From the NCBI RefSeq assembly GCF_029433095.1, contig NZ_JARNTX010000004.1, positions 248,001-312,000 of the forward strand: DNA of 64,000 bases. The letters run 5' to 3'. A program made the position numbers and the translations under genes. Shown piece after piece: positions 49,313-59,020 of this stretch. This stretch comes from Hymenobacter sp. YC55. GTDB taxonomy: Bacteria; Bacteroidota; Bacteroidia; Cytophagales; Hymenobacteraceae. The first letter of the stretch is position 1. Each line of letters opens with the position of its first letter. Under the pieces are notes generated by a model. It saw only the letters and a program-made list of their open reading frames with translations, had not been told where the DNA came from and ran no database searches.

Positions 49313-52204
49313 TTAGTGTGCTTGGAGCCAGTTGCTGCCGGTGCCAACCTCCACTTCCAAGGGTACGCCGTGGGGGAGGAGAAGGGCAGTGGTCATCAGT
49401 TCTTTCACTTTGGGCGTGATGTAGTCGATTTCCTCTTTCACGGCATCGAAGACAAGTTCGTCGTGCACCTGTAGAATCATGCGGGTAGCCAGTTTCTCGT
49501 CGCGCAGCCAGTCGTGAATATTAATCATGGCCTTTTTAATAATATCGGCGGCGGTGCCTTGGATGGGGGCATTGATGGCGTTGCGCTCAGTATAGCCGCG
49601 TAGAGTGGCGTTGCGTGAGTTGATGTCGCGCAGGTAGCGGCGACGGCCGAGCAGGGTAGTAGCATATTCCAGCTCACGCGCCTTATTGATGCTCTCGTCC
49701 ATGAACTTCTTCACGGCACTGAATTCCTCGAAATACGTTTCGATAATTTCGGTGGCTTCCTTGCGCGAGATGCCAATGCGCTGGGCCAAGCCAAACGACG
49801 ATATACCGTAGATAATGCCGAAGTTGACGGTTTTGGCTTTGCGGCGCATTTCTCCATCCACTTGGTCCAAGGGTACGTGGAAAACCTTGCTGGCCGTGCT
49901 GGTATGAATGTCTTGGCCTAAGCGGAAAGCTTCAATCATGGTTTTGTCGCCCGAAAAGTCGGCCATGATGCGTAGTTCCACTTGGGAGTAGTCGGCGGCA
50001 AGCAGCACGTGGTTTTCGTCGCGGGGCACAAAGGCTTTGCGGATTTCCCGGCCCTTCTCGGTGCGAATTGGAATGTTCTGCAGGTTGGGGTTGGTGCTGC
50101 TCAGGCGACCGGTGGCCGTAACGGCTTGGTTGAAGCTGGTGTGTACCCGCCCATCTAAATCACACACCAGTTGAGGTAGGGCTTCTACGTAAGTGGAACG
50201 CAGCTTGGTGAGCTGACGGTGCTCCAGAATCAGGCCCGCCACGGGATTGTCGGCAGCTAATACGCTCAACACTTCCTCGCCGGTGGCGTACTGCCCGGTT
50301 TTGGTTTTCTTGATTTTGCCGCCACCCAAGCCAAGCTTATCGAACAGGATTTCACCTAGCTGCTTCGGCGAGCCAATATTGAACTCCTGGCCGGCGGCCG
50401 TGAAAATTTGCTGCTCTATTTCCTGAATGTAGCCCTGCAGCTCGGCCGAGTACTCGCCCATGGCGCTAGAATCAATCTTCACGCCTTCGTACTCAATAGC
50501 TGATAGCACCGGCACCAGCGGGTTTTCAACCTCGTTCAGCAAATCCAGCAAGCCCACTTCTTTGAGCATCGGCTCGAATACGTGCTTGAGTTGCAAGGTT
50601 ACATCGGCATCCTCGCAAGCGTAGTCCGCTATTTCGGCCGGCGGGAGGTCGGCCATGGTTTTCTGGTTTTTGCCTTTGTTGCCGATGAGCGAGGTAATAG
50701 CTACCGGCGTGTAGTGCAGGTAGGTTTCGGCCAGCACGTCCATGTTGTGGCGCATATCCGGCTCCAGCAGGTAGTGCGCTAGCATGGTATCGAAGAGCGG
50801 CCCTTGAATCTCTACACCGTAGTGCCGCAGGATGGTGAGGTCGTACTTGATGTTTTGACCGATTTTGAGGATGCCTGTCGCGTCGAAGAACGGCCGGAAC
50901 TCGTCTACCAGCGCCTGCGCGGCAGCGTGGTCGTCTTGGGGAACAGGCACGTAGTAAGCTTCGCCCGGCAGCCAGCAAAACGAGAGTCCCACAAGCCGGG
51001 CCGTCATCGTATCGAGGCCAGTGGTTTCGGTATCGAAGCTGACTTCACTTTGCTGAAGCAAGAAGCTGAGCAGCGACTGGCGCAGCTCCGGCGTGTCGAT
51101 AAGATGGTACTGGTGCGGTACGTCGGCAAGCGTGAGGCGCGGGCCAGCAGGCGCCCCGAAGCTGCCTGTTTCACCTTCTTCAGCGCCAATAGCTACGGCC
51201 GCATCGGAACTGTTGCCAAACAAGCTGGCTTGCCCAGCAGGCACTTTCGGGCGCCGCGAGCTTGACCGGGGATTGGCGCGGTCGGCGGCAGTTGCTGGTG
51301 CAGCAGCCTTTTCACCGCCACCCAAAATACGAGCGGCTAGTTGGCGGAACTCCAACTCGTCGAACAAGGTGCGGAGTTGGGTTTCGTCGGGACTATCGAG
51401 CACCAGCTTCTCAGCCTCGAAGTCGATGGGGACATTGACGTGGATGGTGGCCAGTTCCTTGCTCATCAGGCCCTGCTCGGCGAAGTTGCGCACGTTTTCC
51501 TGCTGCTTGCCCTTGAGTTGGTCGGAGTTGGCAATCAAATTCTCCACCGAGCCGAACTGCTGAATCAGGCTTTTGGCGGTCTTCTCGCCGATGCCCGGAA
51601 TACCAGGAATGTTGTCGGAGGCGTCGCCTTGCAAGCCTAGAATATCAATTACCTGCTCGACACGCTCAATCTCGAAACGTTGGAGTACGTGGGCCACATC
51701 GAGCACTTCGGCCGCATTCCCCATAAAGGCTGGCCGGTAAATCTTAATCTTATCGGTTACGAGTTGGCAGTAGTCCTTGTCGGGCGTCATCATGAACACC
51801 TCAAAGCCCTGCGCTTCGGCCCGCTGCGCCAGCGTGCCTATCACGTCGTCGGCCTCGAACCCGTCCACCATCAGGATAGGGATGTGAAAGGCCTGAATGA
51901 TTTTCTTGATGTAGGGGATAGCCGTGCCAATGTCCTCGGGCATGGCCTGGCGTTGCGCCTTATAGTCGGCAAAACTATCGTGGCGGAACGTTTTTTTCTG
52001 CGCATCAAACGCCACCCCAATGTGGGTTGGCTTTTCCTTTTGCAGCACTTCCACCAGCGTATTGGTGAAGCCAAGAATAGCACCCGTGTTAAGGCCCTTG
52101 GAATTGACGCGCGGATTCTTGCTGAACGCAAAGTGGGCGCGGTAAATCAGGGCAAAGGCGTCGAGCAGAAAGAGCTTTTTGGCGGGTTGGGAAGAGTCAG
52201 TCAT
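49313..52204 (-). CDS. polA: DNA polymerase I
   Basis: This 963-residue enzyme has all three PolI domains: an N-terminal 5'-nuclease (LFLLDAFALIYRAHFAF, VDGFEADDVIGTLAQRAEAQG, GLQGDASDNIPGIPGIGEKTA), a 3'-5' exonuclease with its acidic motifs intact (VSFDTETTGLD, KIGQNIKYDLTIL, YACEDADVTL), and the polymerase domain with motif A (LLAADYSQVELRIMADFSGD), motif B (RRKAKTVNFGIIYGISSFGLAQ) and motif C (LQVHDELVFD). PolI fills gaps, removes primers and takes part in repair; the proofreading site appears active. It starts at the ATG at 52204 and is a single gene. Confidence 0.97.
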   Translation of the reverse strand: MTDSSQPAKKLFLLDAFALIYRAHFAFSKNPRVNSKGLNTGAILGFTNTLVEVLQKEKPTHIGVAFDAQKKTFRHDSFADYKAQRQAMPEDIGTAIPYIKKIIQAFHIPILMVDGFEADDVIGTLAQRAEAQGFEVFMMTPDKDYCQLVTDKIKIYRPAFMGNAAEVLDVAHVLQRFEIERVEQVIDILGLQGDASDNIPGIPGIGEKTAKSLIQQFGSVENLIANSDQLKGKQQENVRNFAEQGLMSKELATIHVNVPIDFEAEKLVLDSPDETQLRTLFDELEFRQLAARILGGGEKAAAPATAADRANPRSSSRRPKVPAGQASLFGNSSDAAVAIGAEEGETGSFGAPAGPRLTLADVPHQYHLIDTPELRQSLLSFLLQQSEVSFDTETTGLDTMTARLVGLSFCWLPGEAYYVPVPQDDHAAAQALVDEFRPFFDATGILKIGQNIKYDLTILRHYGVEIQGPLFDTMLAHYLLEPDMRHNMDVLAETYLHYTPVAITSLIGNKGKNQKTMADLPPAEIADYACEDADVTLQLKHVFEPMLKEVGLLDLLNEVENPLVPVLSAIEYEGVKIDSSAMGEYSAELQGYIQEIEQQIFTAAGQEFNIGSPKQLGEILFDKLGLGGGKIKKTKTGQYATGEEVLSVLAADNPVAGLILEHRQLTKLRSTYVEALPQLVCDLDGRVHTSFNQAVTATGRLSSTNPNLQNIPIRTEKGREIRKAFVPRDENHVLLAADYSQVELRIMADFSGDKTMIEAFRLGQDIHTSTASKVFHVPLDQVDGEMRRKAKTVNFGIIYGISSFGLAQRIGISRKEATEIIETYFEEFSAVKKFMDESINKARELEYATTLLGRRRYLRDINSRNATLRGYTERNAINAPIQGTAADIIKKAMINIHDWLRDEKLATRMILQVHDELVFDAVKEEIDYITPKVKELMTTALLLPHGVPLEVEVGTGSNWLQAH

Positions 52205-52479
52205 AGGAGGGCGAAGGTAAGAAACAGCTATTGCTACCTGGCACGGAAATACGGCTAGCTTTACTTGTCTATTCTTCTAAGCACAACAAACAGGCGCGGA
52301 AAAACATTGGTGGGCATAGCTTTATTTATGGTCGCAGCTAAGGTCAATAGGCAGCAATTCGGCAGGAAGTAACTACCAGAACAAATCTTTACGCAGGTAA
52401 ACGGCAGCCCGGCCGTGGGGTTGACCTGCCTCAAGCTTACCAGCAGGCTACCCCGGCCTGTATGAATAGCTTCTTATAA
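52205..52479. other. Intergenic region upstream of polA
   Basis: About 275 bases hold no supported gene. The region lies between the polA start and the terminator of the receptor operon; I see no promoter match. Confidence 0.4.
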
Positions 52480-52522
52480 AACCAGCAAGGGCCCCAAGAA
52501 GTACTTGAGGCCCTTGCTGGTT
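52480..52522 (-). terminator. Terminator of the receptor operon
   Basis: Arms AACCAGCAAGGGCC and GGCCCTTGCTGGTT (14 bases, perfect) with an inner CAAG/CTTG stem lie 42 bases beyond the MG2/plug gene. On the minus strand the stem ends in TT, so the T run is short, but the hairpin is strong. Confidence 0.65.
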
Positions 52523-52563
52523 ACGATCCATACACTATACGATTGTCAACAGTGTTTACACGG

Positions 52564-54981
52564 TTACAGCGCCTGCTTCACTTCAAGCGTGAAACTGCTG
52601 CTGCCTGCAGCTCCTTTAGGAGAGAGGCCTTGCACTACTACCAGGTAGCGCCCGGCTTGGTCGCCAGTGAAGAATTCCAGCTTGCTAGGTTCGGTGCTGG
52701 TAGTTGTAATGGCTGGATTCCAATACAGCAGGTTGCGCATGTCGGGCAGGCGGCCTTGCTTCTGCTCGGGCGTATCGTAGCGAGGTGAGTAGAACTCCCG
52801 CTGGCTTTGTACGCCTTCATACTGTTGGATTAGTGCCCGCGAACTGAGGTTAAAGCCTTCTAGGTCGCCTTTGTAGGTAGTGAAGCTTACTATCCCGCTG
52901 TATAAAGACACGCCCTGGAAATAGTGGCTATCAACCACTTCCAACTTCCGGATTTTCAGCGGGTCCATGGCCATTATCTTATTGATGTTGAAAATGGGCA
53001 CTCCATCTAGCAACACCAAGGGGTTTTCGGTGAATACGGTTTTATTGACTTTATCAACTACTAGGAAGTGAAAGCCGTCTTTCCGAATTCTAACTATCAC
53101 GCCCGGTACGTACTCGCGCATTACCTCTTCCAATACTTTGAAGCGGGTGTACTTGTCTAAGTAGTAGAGCTCGTCGGGCTTACCATAAAAGGCCGTGCTA
53201 TCGGCGGGCGGTATGTTGTAGCGGTTCTCGTACTTTTTAGAGTAGATGGCTTGTACCTGCGTCTGGAAATGCCGCTTGGTGTAATCCTGCTGGAAACGAG
53301 TGAGCGGGACGAAGGGCGTGGTAGGCGTAGTGGCGTACTGCTGAGAGAACGGATTGAGAATTTCTATGCGGTGGGTGCTGTCTTGCTGCGGATCAATTTG
53401 AACGACAATCTCTTTGGGCCGATCAAAGTCGTTTATCTCGAAGTGTACCAAGCCATCGTCGTTGCTTTTGTCGTTGGCGAGCCGGGTAATGCGGCTTGGA
53501 CTTGCCAGATAGGCTACAGCCCCTTTTACTGGTCGGTTGGTGCCGGCCTGCGTTATCCGTCCCTGGATGATGTGCCCCTGCAGTTCAGGCGAGTAAGAAA
53601 AAGTGGCAGGATTGGTAGCAAGGGCATCTTCCCACCGAAACCGGCTCCAGCCCTGGGTCAGCATCAGGTTGTCGGCGGCTTCAACGGTTTCGGGGCTGGC
53701 GTCGGTCACGTAATACTCGGGGTGCTCGACGCGGCCTTTCAGGTCCGAGGTCAGCCATAGGTAGCTATTGATATCGGCCGTGGGAGCGGTGGTGAGTGAG
53801 TCGAGGCGGTAAACGGCCATCGAGAGGTTGGCGCCCGTACGCTGCGCATCTTGCGTAGCGGTGGCCAACTCAACCGCTACTTTGTCGCGGATGGTGTACT
53901 GGTTTTTGTCGGGCCGAACCGTTATGGAAAGCTTTTTCTTGGGCTGCTGAAAGTACAGCCGCTCGCACAACGGTTTCTGCTGCGCATCGAACACCGTGAA
54001 ATGCGAGATGCCGTCCAGTAACTGATCTTTGTTGATACTGAAAGTGGCTTGTCCGTTAACCAGTTGCCCTTGGGCTGCCACCGCAACTTTTTGGCGCGAA
54101 TGAGCCAACAGAGAAATACTGCTCGGCTGCGAGCTGGTTGAGCGCACGGTCAAGGTTAGGGGGCCTGTGCCGTTGTTTTCCAGGTGCATCACATAGCCTT
54201 GCTCGAACACGCGCGGCAAGCTGCGCCGCATCACCTGCTTGCCTACGGTAATGAGGACAGTGTAAGAGGCACCTGCTTCTGGAGCAAACGTGAAATTCCC
54301 CATTCCGTAGCGCAGCGTTTTGAACGTGGCCACCACAGTGCCGCTCTGGTTGAGGAGCTTGCCTTGAGCAGCCACGCCAGTGCCCGTTTTAGCAGTGACT
54401 TTGAAGGCTACTTTGCTGCTGAGCCCTTGCACCAGGTTTCCGCCCTCAGGGAAGAACTGCACATCGTACGCTGCCGAATCCTTCGCTGCTGCTGAACCAG
54501 ATGCCACCAACGGGTTGATTACCGTAACGGTATTTTGGAAGTAATATTCCGGCCCGAAATTCTTCATCCAGTTGGTGTACGCCCTGACGGTGTAAGTGCC
54601 GGAAGGCAACGAGGACGAGAGCGGTAAGGAGCCTTGGCCAGTAGCCTGCTTCAACGGAATCTTAGCTTGTGCTACCGGCCGCTTCTCTTTGTCGAGCACT
54701 TCAACATAGGCCACTGTGCTTAGCGGCAGCGGCCGCGAGTACGTACCCTCTACCGCATAAATCTTGAACCACAGCATCTCTCCGCTCAAGTACAGCGGAC
54801 GGTCGAGGTGGAGGAAAAGCTTCTCGGGTAAAGCAGTCTGCTGATAACGGCTGAATCTGCTGGCTACACCATCAGCAGCTTCCCCTTGGCCATACGCCGT
54901 TCCAGTAGTGGCCAGTACTACCCCTAGCAACCCAACGTAGATGCCCTTTCCTACCGCCGCCCAGGCCTTACATATACTCAT
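52564..54981 (-). CDS. MG2-domain protein with TonB plug-like segment
   Basis: This 805-residue exported protein starts with a signal peptide (YVGLLGVVLATTGTAYGQ). An MG2-like macroglobulin domain follows (FLHLDRPLYLSGEMLWFKIYAV), then several beta-sandwich stretches (SSLPSGTYTVRAYTNWM, LQGHIIQGRITQAGTNRPVKGAVAYLA). A C-terminal segment reads like a TonB plug without a barrel (NPLVLLDGVPIFNINKIMAMDPLKIRKLEVV, then GIVSFTTYKGD). I chose the ATG at 54981; an ATG at 54996 and a TTG further up are possible. It is the last gene of an operon with a receptor and a DUF4249 protein, and is probably a surface partner of that receptor. The substrate is unknown. Confidence 0.82.
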   Translation of the reverse strand: MSICKAWAAVGKGIYVGLLGVVLATTGTAYGQGEAADGVASRFSRYQQTALPEKLFLHLDRPLYLSGEMLWFKIYAVEGTYSRPLPLSTVAYVEVLDKEKRPVAQAKIPLKQATGQGSLPLSSSLPSGTYTVRAYTNWMKNFGPEYYFQNTVTVINPLVASGSAAAKDSAAYDVQFFPEGGNLVQGLSSKVAFKVTAKTGTGVAAQGKLLNQSGTVVATFKTLRYGMGNFTFAPEAGASYTVLITVGKQVMRRSLPRVFEQGYVMHLENNGTGPLTLTVRSTSSQPSSISLLAHSRQKVAVAAQGQLVNGQATFSINKDQLLDGISHFTVFDAQQKPLCERLYFQQPKKKLSITVRPDKNQYTIRDKVAVELATATQDAQRTGANLSMAVYRLDSLTTAPTADINSYLWLTSDLKGRVEHPEYYVTDASPETVEAADNLMLTQGWSRFRWEDALATNPATFSYSPELQGHIIQGRITQAGTNRPVKGAVAYLASPSRITRLANDKSNDDGLVHFEINDFDRPKEIVVQIDPQQDSTHRIEILNPFSQQYATTPTTPFVPLTRFQQDYTKRHFQTQVQAIYSKKYENRYNIPPADSTAFYGKPDELYYLDKYTRFKVLEEVMREYVPGVIVRIRKDGFHFLVVDKVNKTVFTENPLVLLDGVPIFNINKIMAMDPLKIRKLEVVDSHYFQGVSLYSGIVSFTTYKGDLEGFNLSSRALIQQYEGVQSQREFYSPRYDTPEQKQGRLPDMRNLLYWNPAITTTSTEPSKLEFFTGDQAGRYLVVVQGLSPKGAAGSSSFTLEVKQAL

Positions 54982-55014
54982 CTTATTGCAGCGCATGTGT
55001 TTCAACAGAGAATA

Positions 55015-56190
55015 TTAAGGCCAGAAGCTAGGTTTAACTGCCGTGCCGCGCGTGCGACAATCAATACAATCCCGCGACTTTGCCAGATAGCCCGTTATGG
55101 TACCATTCTCAAAATATGGTTGAATAGGTAGATAATTAGGCGTGTTGAAATAAGTCTGCAGCGTTTGAGCGATAGGCGGTGGCGGGGCAGGTTTGAAAAG
55201 AAAAACGGTATCAGGAGGCAAGCAATTTTCGTATCCGGTTCGCACGAACCAAGTCCGGGGCAATTCCGTCCGACGGATGAAAATACGCTTTTCCGCCACG
55301 GAATGCACTCCTACAAACCCAAGCGCTAATTCGGTATCGTCGTTGAGGCAATGGACATTGCCCGTGAGCTGCGCAGGAAGCGGGTCAAACAGCGTACCGA
55401 TATTCTCGGTGTTCTTCTTCAGCAACTCCCAATACATGTACTCGTCGGCAGTTTGGGCGTGTTGCCTCACCAGAATGCTGTAGGCGGTGTTGAATTGGGA
55501 GGCAGTAGTAGGAAAGGAGCGGAGCAAGAAGTTGGAAACCACATCCTGACTCAAGCGAGTCGTGCTGCTTATTTTGATATCGGTAGATTTTGCAATGCCC
55601 CAGCAGATTACCGGGTAGGGAACCGTAATATCCTGTATCCTGCCGTTCTTATATTCAATGCCAACAGAATAAGGTGGGGTTATCTCCCAGGTTTCTTCGT
55701 AATCCCATCGGTAATACTGCGTTGCATTCGTGTCATCGTGGCTATCAACATAAATATTCAACCCACTGTCAGCTGCTTTCCAAGCGACTTTGTCGATAGG
55801 AGGCGTAACTTTAACTGAGGCGAAATCAGAAGTGTACTCTTTGCCTGTCGCTGTATTTATGTGAAGCCGATATCTTTTGGTTGGATTAAGAACTAGATTA
55901 TTTGAGGTATAAGTGCCTTGACTAGTTTCCCGGAGCGAGTTGCGTGCCCCGTTTTCCTCTTCTATAAATACCGTTGCTTTAATTTCCTTGGGTGGTGCCG
56001 TAGCAGCGCTAATGTCATAAGTGCGCGAGAGAGTAATTGTCGTAATACCATTGCTGTTTATAAATCCATCTACCACCAAATAATTAGTTTTAGAGCTAAT
56101 AGCTTCAGGTATATAAGAGTCAATGCAACTAGATAATACTATGCTTATAAGGCTTATGAAGCCAATTCGAATACAGAGCAAGGCGTGCAT
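55015..56190 (-). CDS. DUF4249 lipoprotein, partner of the TonB receptor
   Basis: This 391-residue protein has a lipoprotein signal (ISLISIVLSSCIDSY, Cys22) and the DUF4249 pattern: YLVVDGFINSNGITTITLSRTYDI, ATVFIEEENGARNSL, TSNNLVLNPTKRYRLHINTATGKEYTSDF, and a later YYRWDYEETWEI. The C-terminal part contains Cys pairs (CLPPD, CIDCR) that may form a disulfide. DUF4249 lipoproteins are typically encoded next to TonB-dependent receptors in Bacteroidota, and may act as a surface lid or binding partner. Its start directly abuts the receptor stop, so they are translated together. The base composition is more AT-rich than the neighbours. Confidence 0.88.
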   Translation of the reverse strand: MHALLCIRIGFISLISIVLSSCIDSYIPEAISSKTNYLVVDGFINSNGITTITLSRTYDISAATAPPKEIKATVFIEEENGARNSLRETSQGTYTSNNLVLNPTKRYRLHINTATGKEYTSDFASVKVTPPIDKVAWKAADSGLNIYVDSHDDTNATQYYRWDYEETWEITPPYSVGIEYKNGRIQDITVPYPVICWGIAKSTDIKISSTTRLSQDVVSNFLLRSFPTTASQFNTAYSILVRQHAQTADEYMYWELLKKNTENIGTLFDPLPAQLTGNVHCLNDDTELALGFVGVHSVAEKRIFIRRTELPRTWFVRTGYENCLPPDTVFLFKPAPPPPIAQTLQTYFNTPNYLPIQPYFENGTITGYLAKSRDCIDCRTRGTAVKPSFWP

Positions 56191-58968
56191 CTAGAATTTG
56201 AAATTGTAGGTGATAGTAGGAATAGGCTGGCCGAAAATAGAAAGCTTGTAGCCTTTGATTTGGCCATTTTCTGATTTGAAATACACGGAGTAGGGGTTCC
56301 GACGGCCCGTCAGGTTGTACACGCCGAGCGTCCAGGAGCTATGCGCGAGTTTCTTCACTTTGTGGTTGCCTTCTATGTTCAAGGCAAAATCGGCGCGGTA
56401 GTAGTCGGGTACTCGGTAGGCGTTTCGGTCTGAGTAGTATACCCGTAACGAATTGGCCACGTAGTATTTCGCCAGCGGTAACGTGATGGGGCGACCGGTG
56501 CTGTAAGTGAAGTTGAGTGAGCTGCTGAAGCGCCGACTGAAACGGTAGTTGCCAATCATGGTGAAATCGTGCGGCTTGTCGAAGTTGCTGGGGTAGTAGC
56601 TGCCCCCGTTGATCATGTCGGAGGTGGTACCCGAGTTCACCCGCACCAAGGAGCGCGAGTAGGTGTAGCTTACCCACCCGTTGATTTTGCCGGTCAGCTT
56701 CTTCACCATTACTTCCACCCCGTAGGCCTTGCCCAGAGCATTTACAATGTCCGTCTCGATGTGGTGGTTCAGGATGAGCGTGGCACCACTCTTATAATCC
56801 ACAAAGTCACGCAGCGACTTGTAGTAAGTCTCTATGGACGTTTCGATGGTGTTGGACTTGAAGTTGCGGTAGTAGCCCACCGATACTTGGTCGCCAACTT
56901 GCGGGCGGATGTTTGCGTCGCTGAGCTTCCAGATGTCGGCCGGCGACACGGAAGCGGTGTTGGAAAGCTGATGAATGTACTGGCGCGTGCGGTTGTAACT
57001 GAGCTTCACCGACGAGTTGTCGGACAATGAGTACCGCGCCGACAATCGGTACTCGGGACCGTGGTAGGTGGCGAGTACTTTGCCAGAGCCGTACGCAACG
57101 GTATCCACAATGGAGCTCTCTGTGCGAGATAATCCCGGCGCGTACTGATACACGTCGCGCGGGCCTAGTGCATTGAAGAGCGAGTACCGCAGCCCGATGG
57201 AAATAGAAAGCCGTTGGGTAAGATCAATTCGGTCGGAAACATAGAAGGCACTTTCCAGCGCTCGTTCCCGGGCCAACACGTCGGTTGCTATCAGGGAGCT
57301 GTCGCCGTTGGGGGTTAGACTACCCGGCGAGATATTGTAGAGCAACGAGCTGATGCCGAAATCTATGGTGTGCTTGGAGTTCGGGAAATAGCTGAAATCA
57401 AGCTGGGCGTTGGTTTGATTGATGCCATACTTGAGGCTCGACGCATTAACCGCGTTTTCCACGCTGGTGATGTCGTAGCCGTAGTGGCTGTAGGCACCCG
57501 TGACCACGCTGTAGAGCTTATTGTTGAAGTTGTGCTGCCACTTCACGCCAACATTCTGGTTGACGTATTGATACGACGTGTCGCTGGCCAAGCGAAACTT
57601 GTCGGCGCTGAGGTAGCCGGTAGCATACACCGAGTTCTTCTCGTCGAACTGGTAGTTGACGTGGGCGCTGATATCATAGAAAGAAGCGGAACTCTGCCGA
57701 AACGAACTGTTAGAGAGTCGCCGCAGAATCCAGTCGGAATAGCTGGTGCGGCCGCTGATGATAAAGGCGCTTTTGTCTTTCACGATGGGCCCTTCCAGCG
57801 TGAGGCGGCTGGTGAGCGGGCCGATACCGCCCGAACCCGAAAACTTCTTTTTGTTGCCTTCCCGGGTTTTGATTTCCAGCACCGAGGACAAGCGCCCGCC
57901 GTACTTCGCTGGAATGGCGCTTTTGTAGAGCTCCACCGTTTGCAGAATGTCGGGGTTGAAGGCCGAGAAAAAACCGAATAAGTGCGAAGGGTTGTAGATA
58001 GTCGTGCCATTGAACAGAATCAGGTTCTGGTCGGTGGCGCCGCCGCGCACATTTAGGCCCGTGTTGCCTTCGCCCACCGATTTCACGCCCGGCAGGGTAA
58101 GCACCACGCGCAGAATATCAGTTTCGCCGAAGGCCGTGGGTACTTGGCGCATGGTCTTGATGTCGAGCTTCTCCAGGCCCATCTGCATGCCCGAAACGTT
58201 CTTGTCTTTCTCGGCTTCAATCACCACTTCTTTCAGCGGTGTAATGTCTTCTTCCACTTCAATTTCCAGCTTGGCATTCCCGCGCAAAATCACTTGACGC
58301 TTGGTGTTTTTGATGCCAATGCCCCGGATTTTTATGTCGTAGCGCCCCACGGGGAGGGTGAGGGAGTAGTAGCCAAACTGGTCGGTGCTGGTACCCACGG
58401 CGGGGTTATCGGTGTAGATAGTTGCCCCAATGGTCGGCTCCCCGGACTTTAAATCCCGAATATGGCCGGCCAGCGTGGCCTTGCTGCCCGCGGCGCCGCC
58501 CGAACCTAAGTCATACACTTTGAACTCCGCCTCCCGCACATACCGCGACCGAACTGCGGCGCTCGGACGAGCATCGCTCTGGCTGACCCGCGCCGAAGCC
58601 GCCACCGTTCCCGTAGCTTCGGGCCGAAAGAAATCTTCCGACAAAGTAGATTCGATGGTAGCGCCCGAGGTTACAAAAACGCGGTTTTCATCGTCGATGG
58701 CGAACCGAAAAGGGGTGTTCTGCAGGGCCTGCTCCAGCACGGTGCGTACGGGCTGCTCTTGCACTTGCAGCGTAACGTAAAGACTATCGACGGCTGCCGG
58801 ATCGAAGTAGAAATGAAAAGCGGTTTGCTGTTCTAGCTGCGTAACAAATTGCTCGAACGGCAGATGATTGAAATTGCCGCTAACCTTTTTTTCGGTTGGC
58901 TGCTGTCCGTAGGCTGTGAGACTGGTTAGGGTAAGTAGAAAAATAAATAGGCGGTAAAGGTGTTTCAT
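56191..58968 (-). CDS. TonB-dependent receptor with STN domain
   Basis: This 925-residue outer membrane receptor has a signal peptide, then a secretin/TonB N-terminal (STN) domain (about residues 27-100, NHLPFEQFVTQLEQQTAFHFYF through VRTVLEQALQNTPFRFAI) and an unusual Ala/Ser/Arg-rich linker of about 65 residues. A carboxypeptidase-like regulatory domain follows (ATLAGHIRDLKSGEPTIGATIY), then the plug (VLTLPGVKSVGEGNTGLNVRGGATDQNLILFNGT) and a 22-strand-type barrel ending in YNFKF, a proper outer membrane C-terminus. STN domains often relay a signal to a FecR anti-sigma factor, but no such gene is adjacent. The substrate is unknown. It precedes the DUF4249 gene with no gap. Confidence 0.94.
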   Translation of the reverse strand: MKHLYRLFIFLLTLTSLTAYGQQPTEKKVSGNFNHLPFEQFVTQLEQQTAFHFYFDPAAVDSLYVTLQVQEQPVRTVLEQALQNTPFRFAIDDENRVFVTSGATIESTLSEDFFRPEATGTVAASARVSQSDARPSAAVRSRYVREAEFKVYDLGSGGAAGSKATLAGHIRDLKSGEPTIGATIYTDNPAVGTSTDQFGYYSLTLPVGRYDIKIRGIGIKNTKRQVILRGNAKLEIEVEEDITPLKEVVIEAEKDKNVSGMQMGLEKLDIKTMRQVPTAFGETDILRVVLTLPGVKSVGEGNTGLNVRGGATDQNLILFNGTTIYNPSHLFGFFSAFNPDILQTVELYKSAIPAKYGGRLSSVLEIKTREGNKKKFSGSGGIGPLTSRLTLEGPIVKDKSAFIISGRTSYSDWILRRLSNSSFRQSSASFYDISAHVNYQFDEKNSVYATGYLSADKFRLASDTSYQYVNQNVGVKWQHNFNNKLYSVVTGAYSHYGYDITSVENAVNASSLKYGINQTNAQLDFSYFPNSKHTIDFGISSLLYNISPGSLTPNGDSSLIATDVLARERALESAFYVSDRIDLTQRLSISIGLRYSLFNALGPRDVYQYAPGLSRTESSIVDTVAYGSGKVLATYHGPEYRLSARYSLSDNSSVKLSYNRTRQYIHQLSNTASVSPADIWKLSDANIRPQVGDQVSVGYYRNFKSNTIETSIETYYKSLRDFVDYKSGATLILNHHIETDIVNALGKAYGVEVMVKKLTGKINGWVSYTYSRSLVRVNSGTTSDMINGGSYYPSNFDKPHDFTMIGNYRFSRRFSSSLNFTYSTGRPITLPLAKYYVANSLRVYYSDRNAYRVPDYYRADFALNIEGNHKVKKLAHSSWTLGVYNLTGRRNPYSVYFKSENGQIKGYKLSIFGQPIPTITYNFKF

Positions 58969-59020
58969 GAGAAGCTTTAAATAACTCGAAAGGGAATAAC
59001 GCGCTACGCAAGTAAGAAAA

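Noticed and set aside
57370..57981. 203-codon plus-strand frame inside the TonB receptor gene
   Set aside because: It is the Val/Gly/Ala-rich mirror of a strong minus-strand gene and has no start context.
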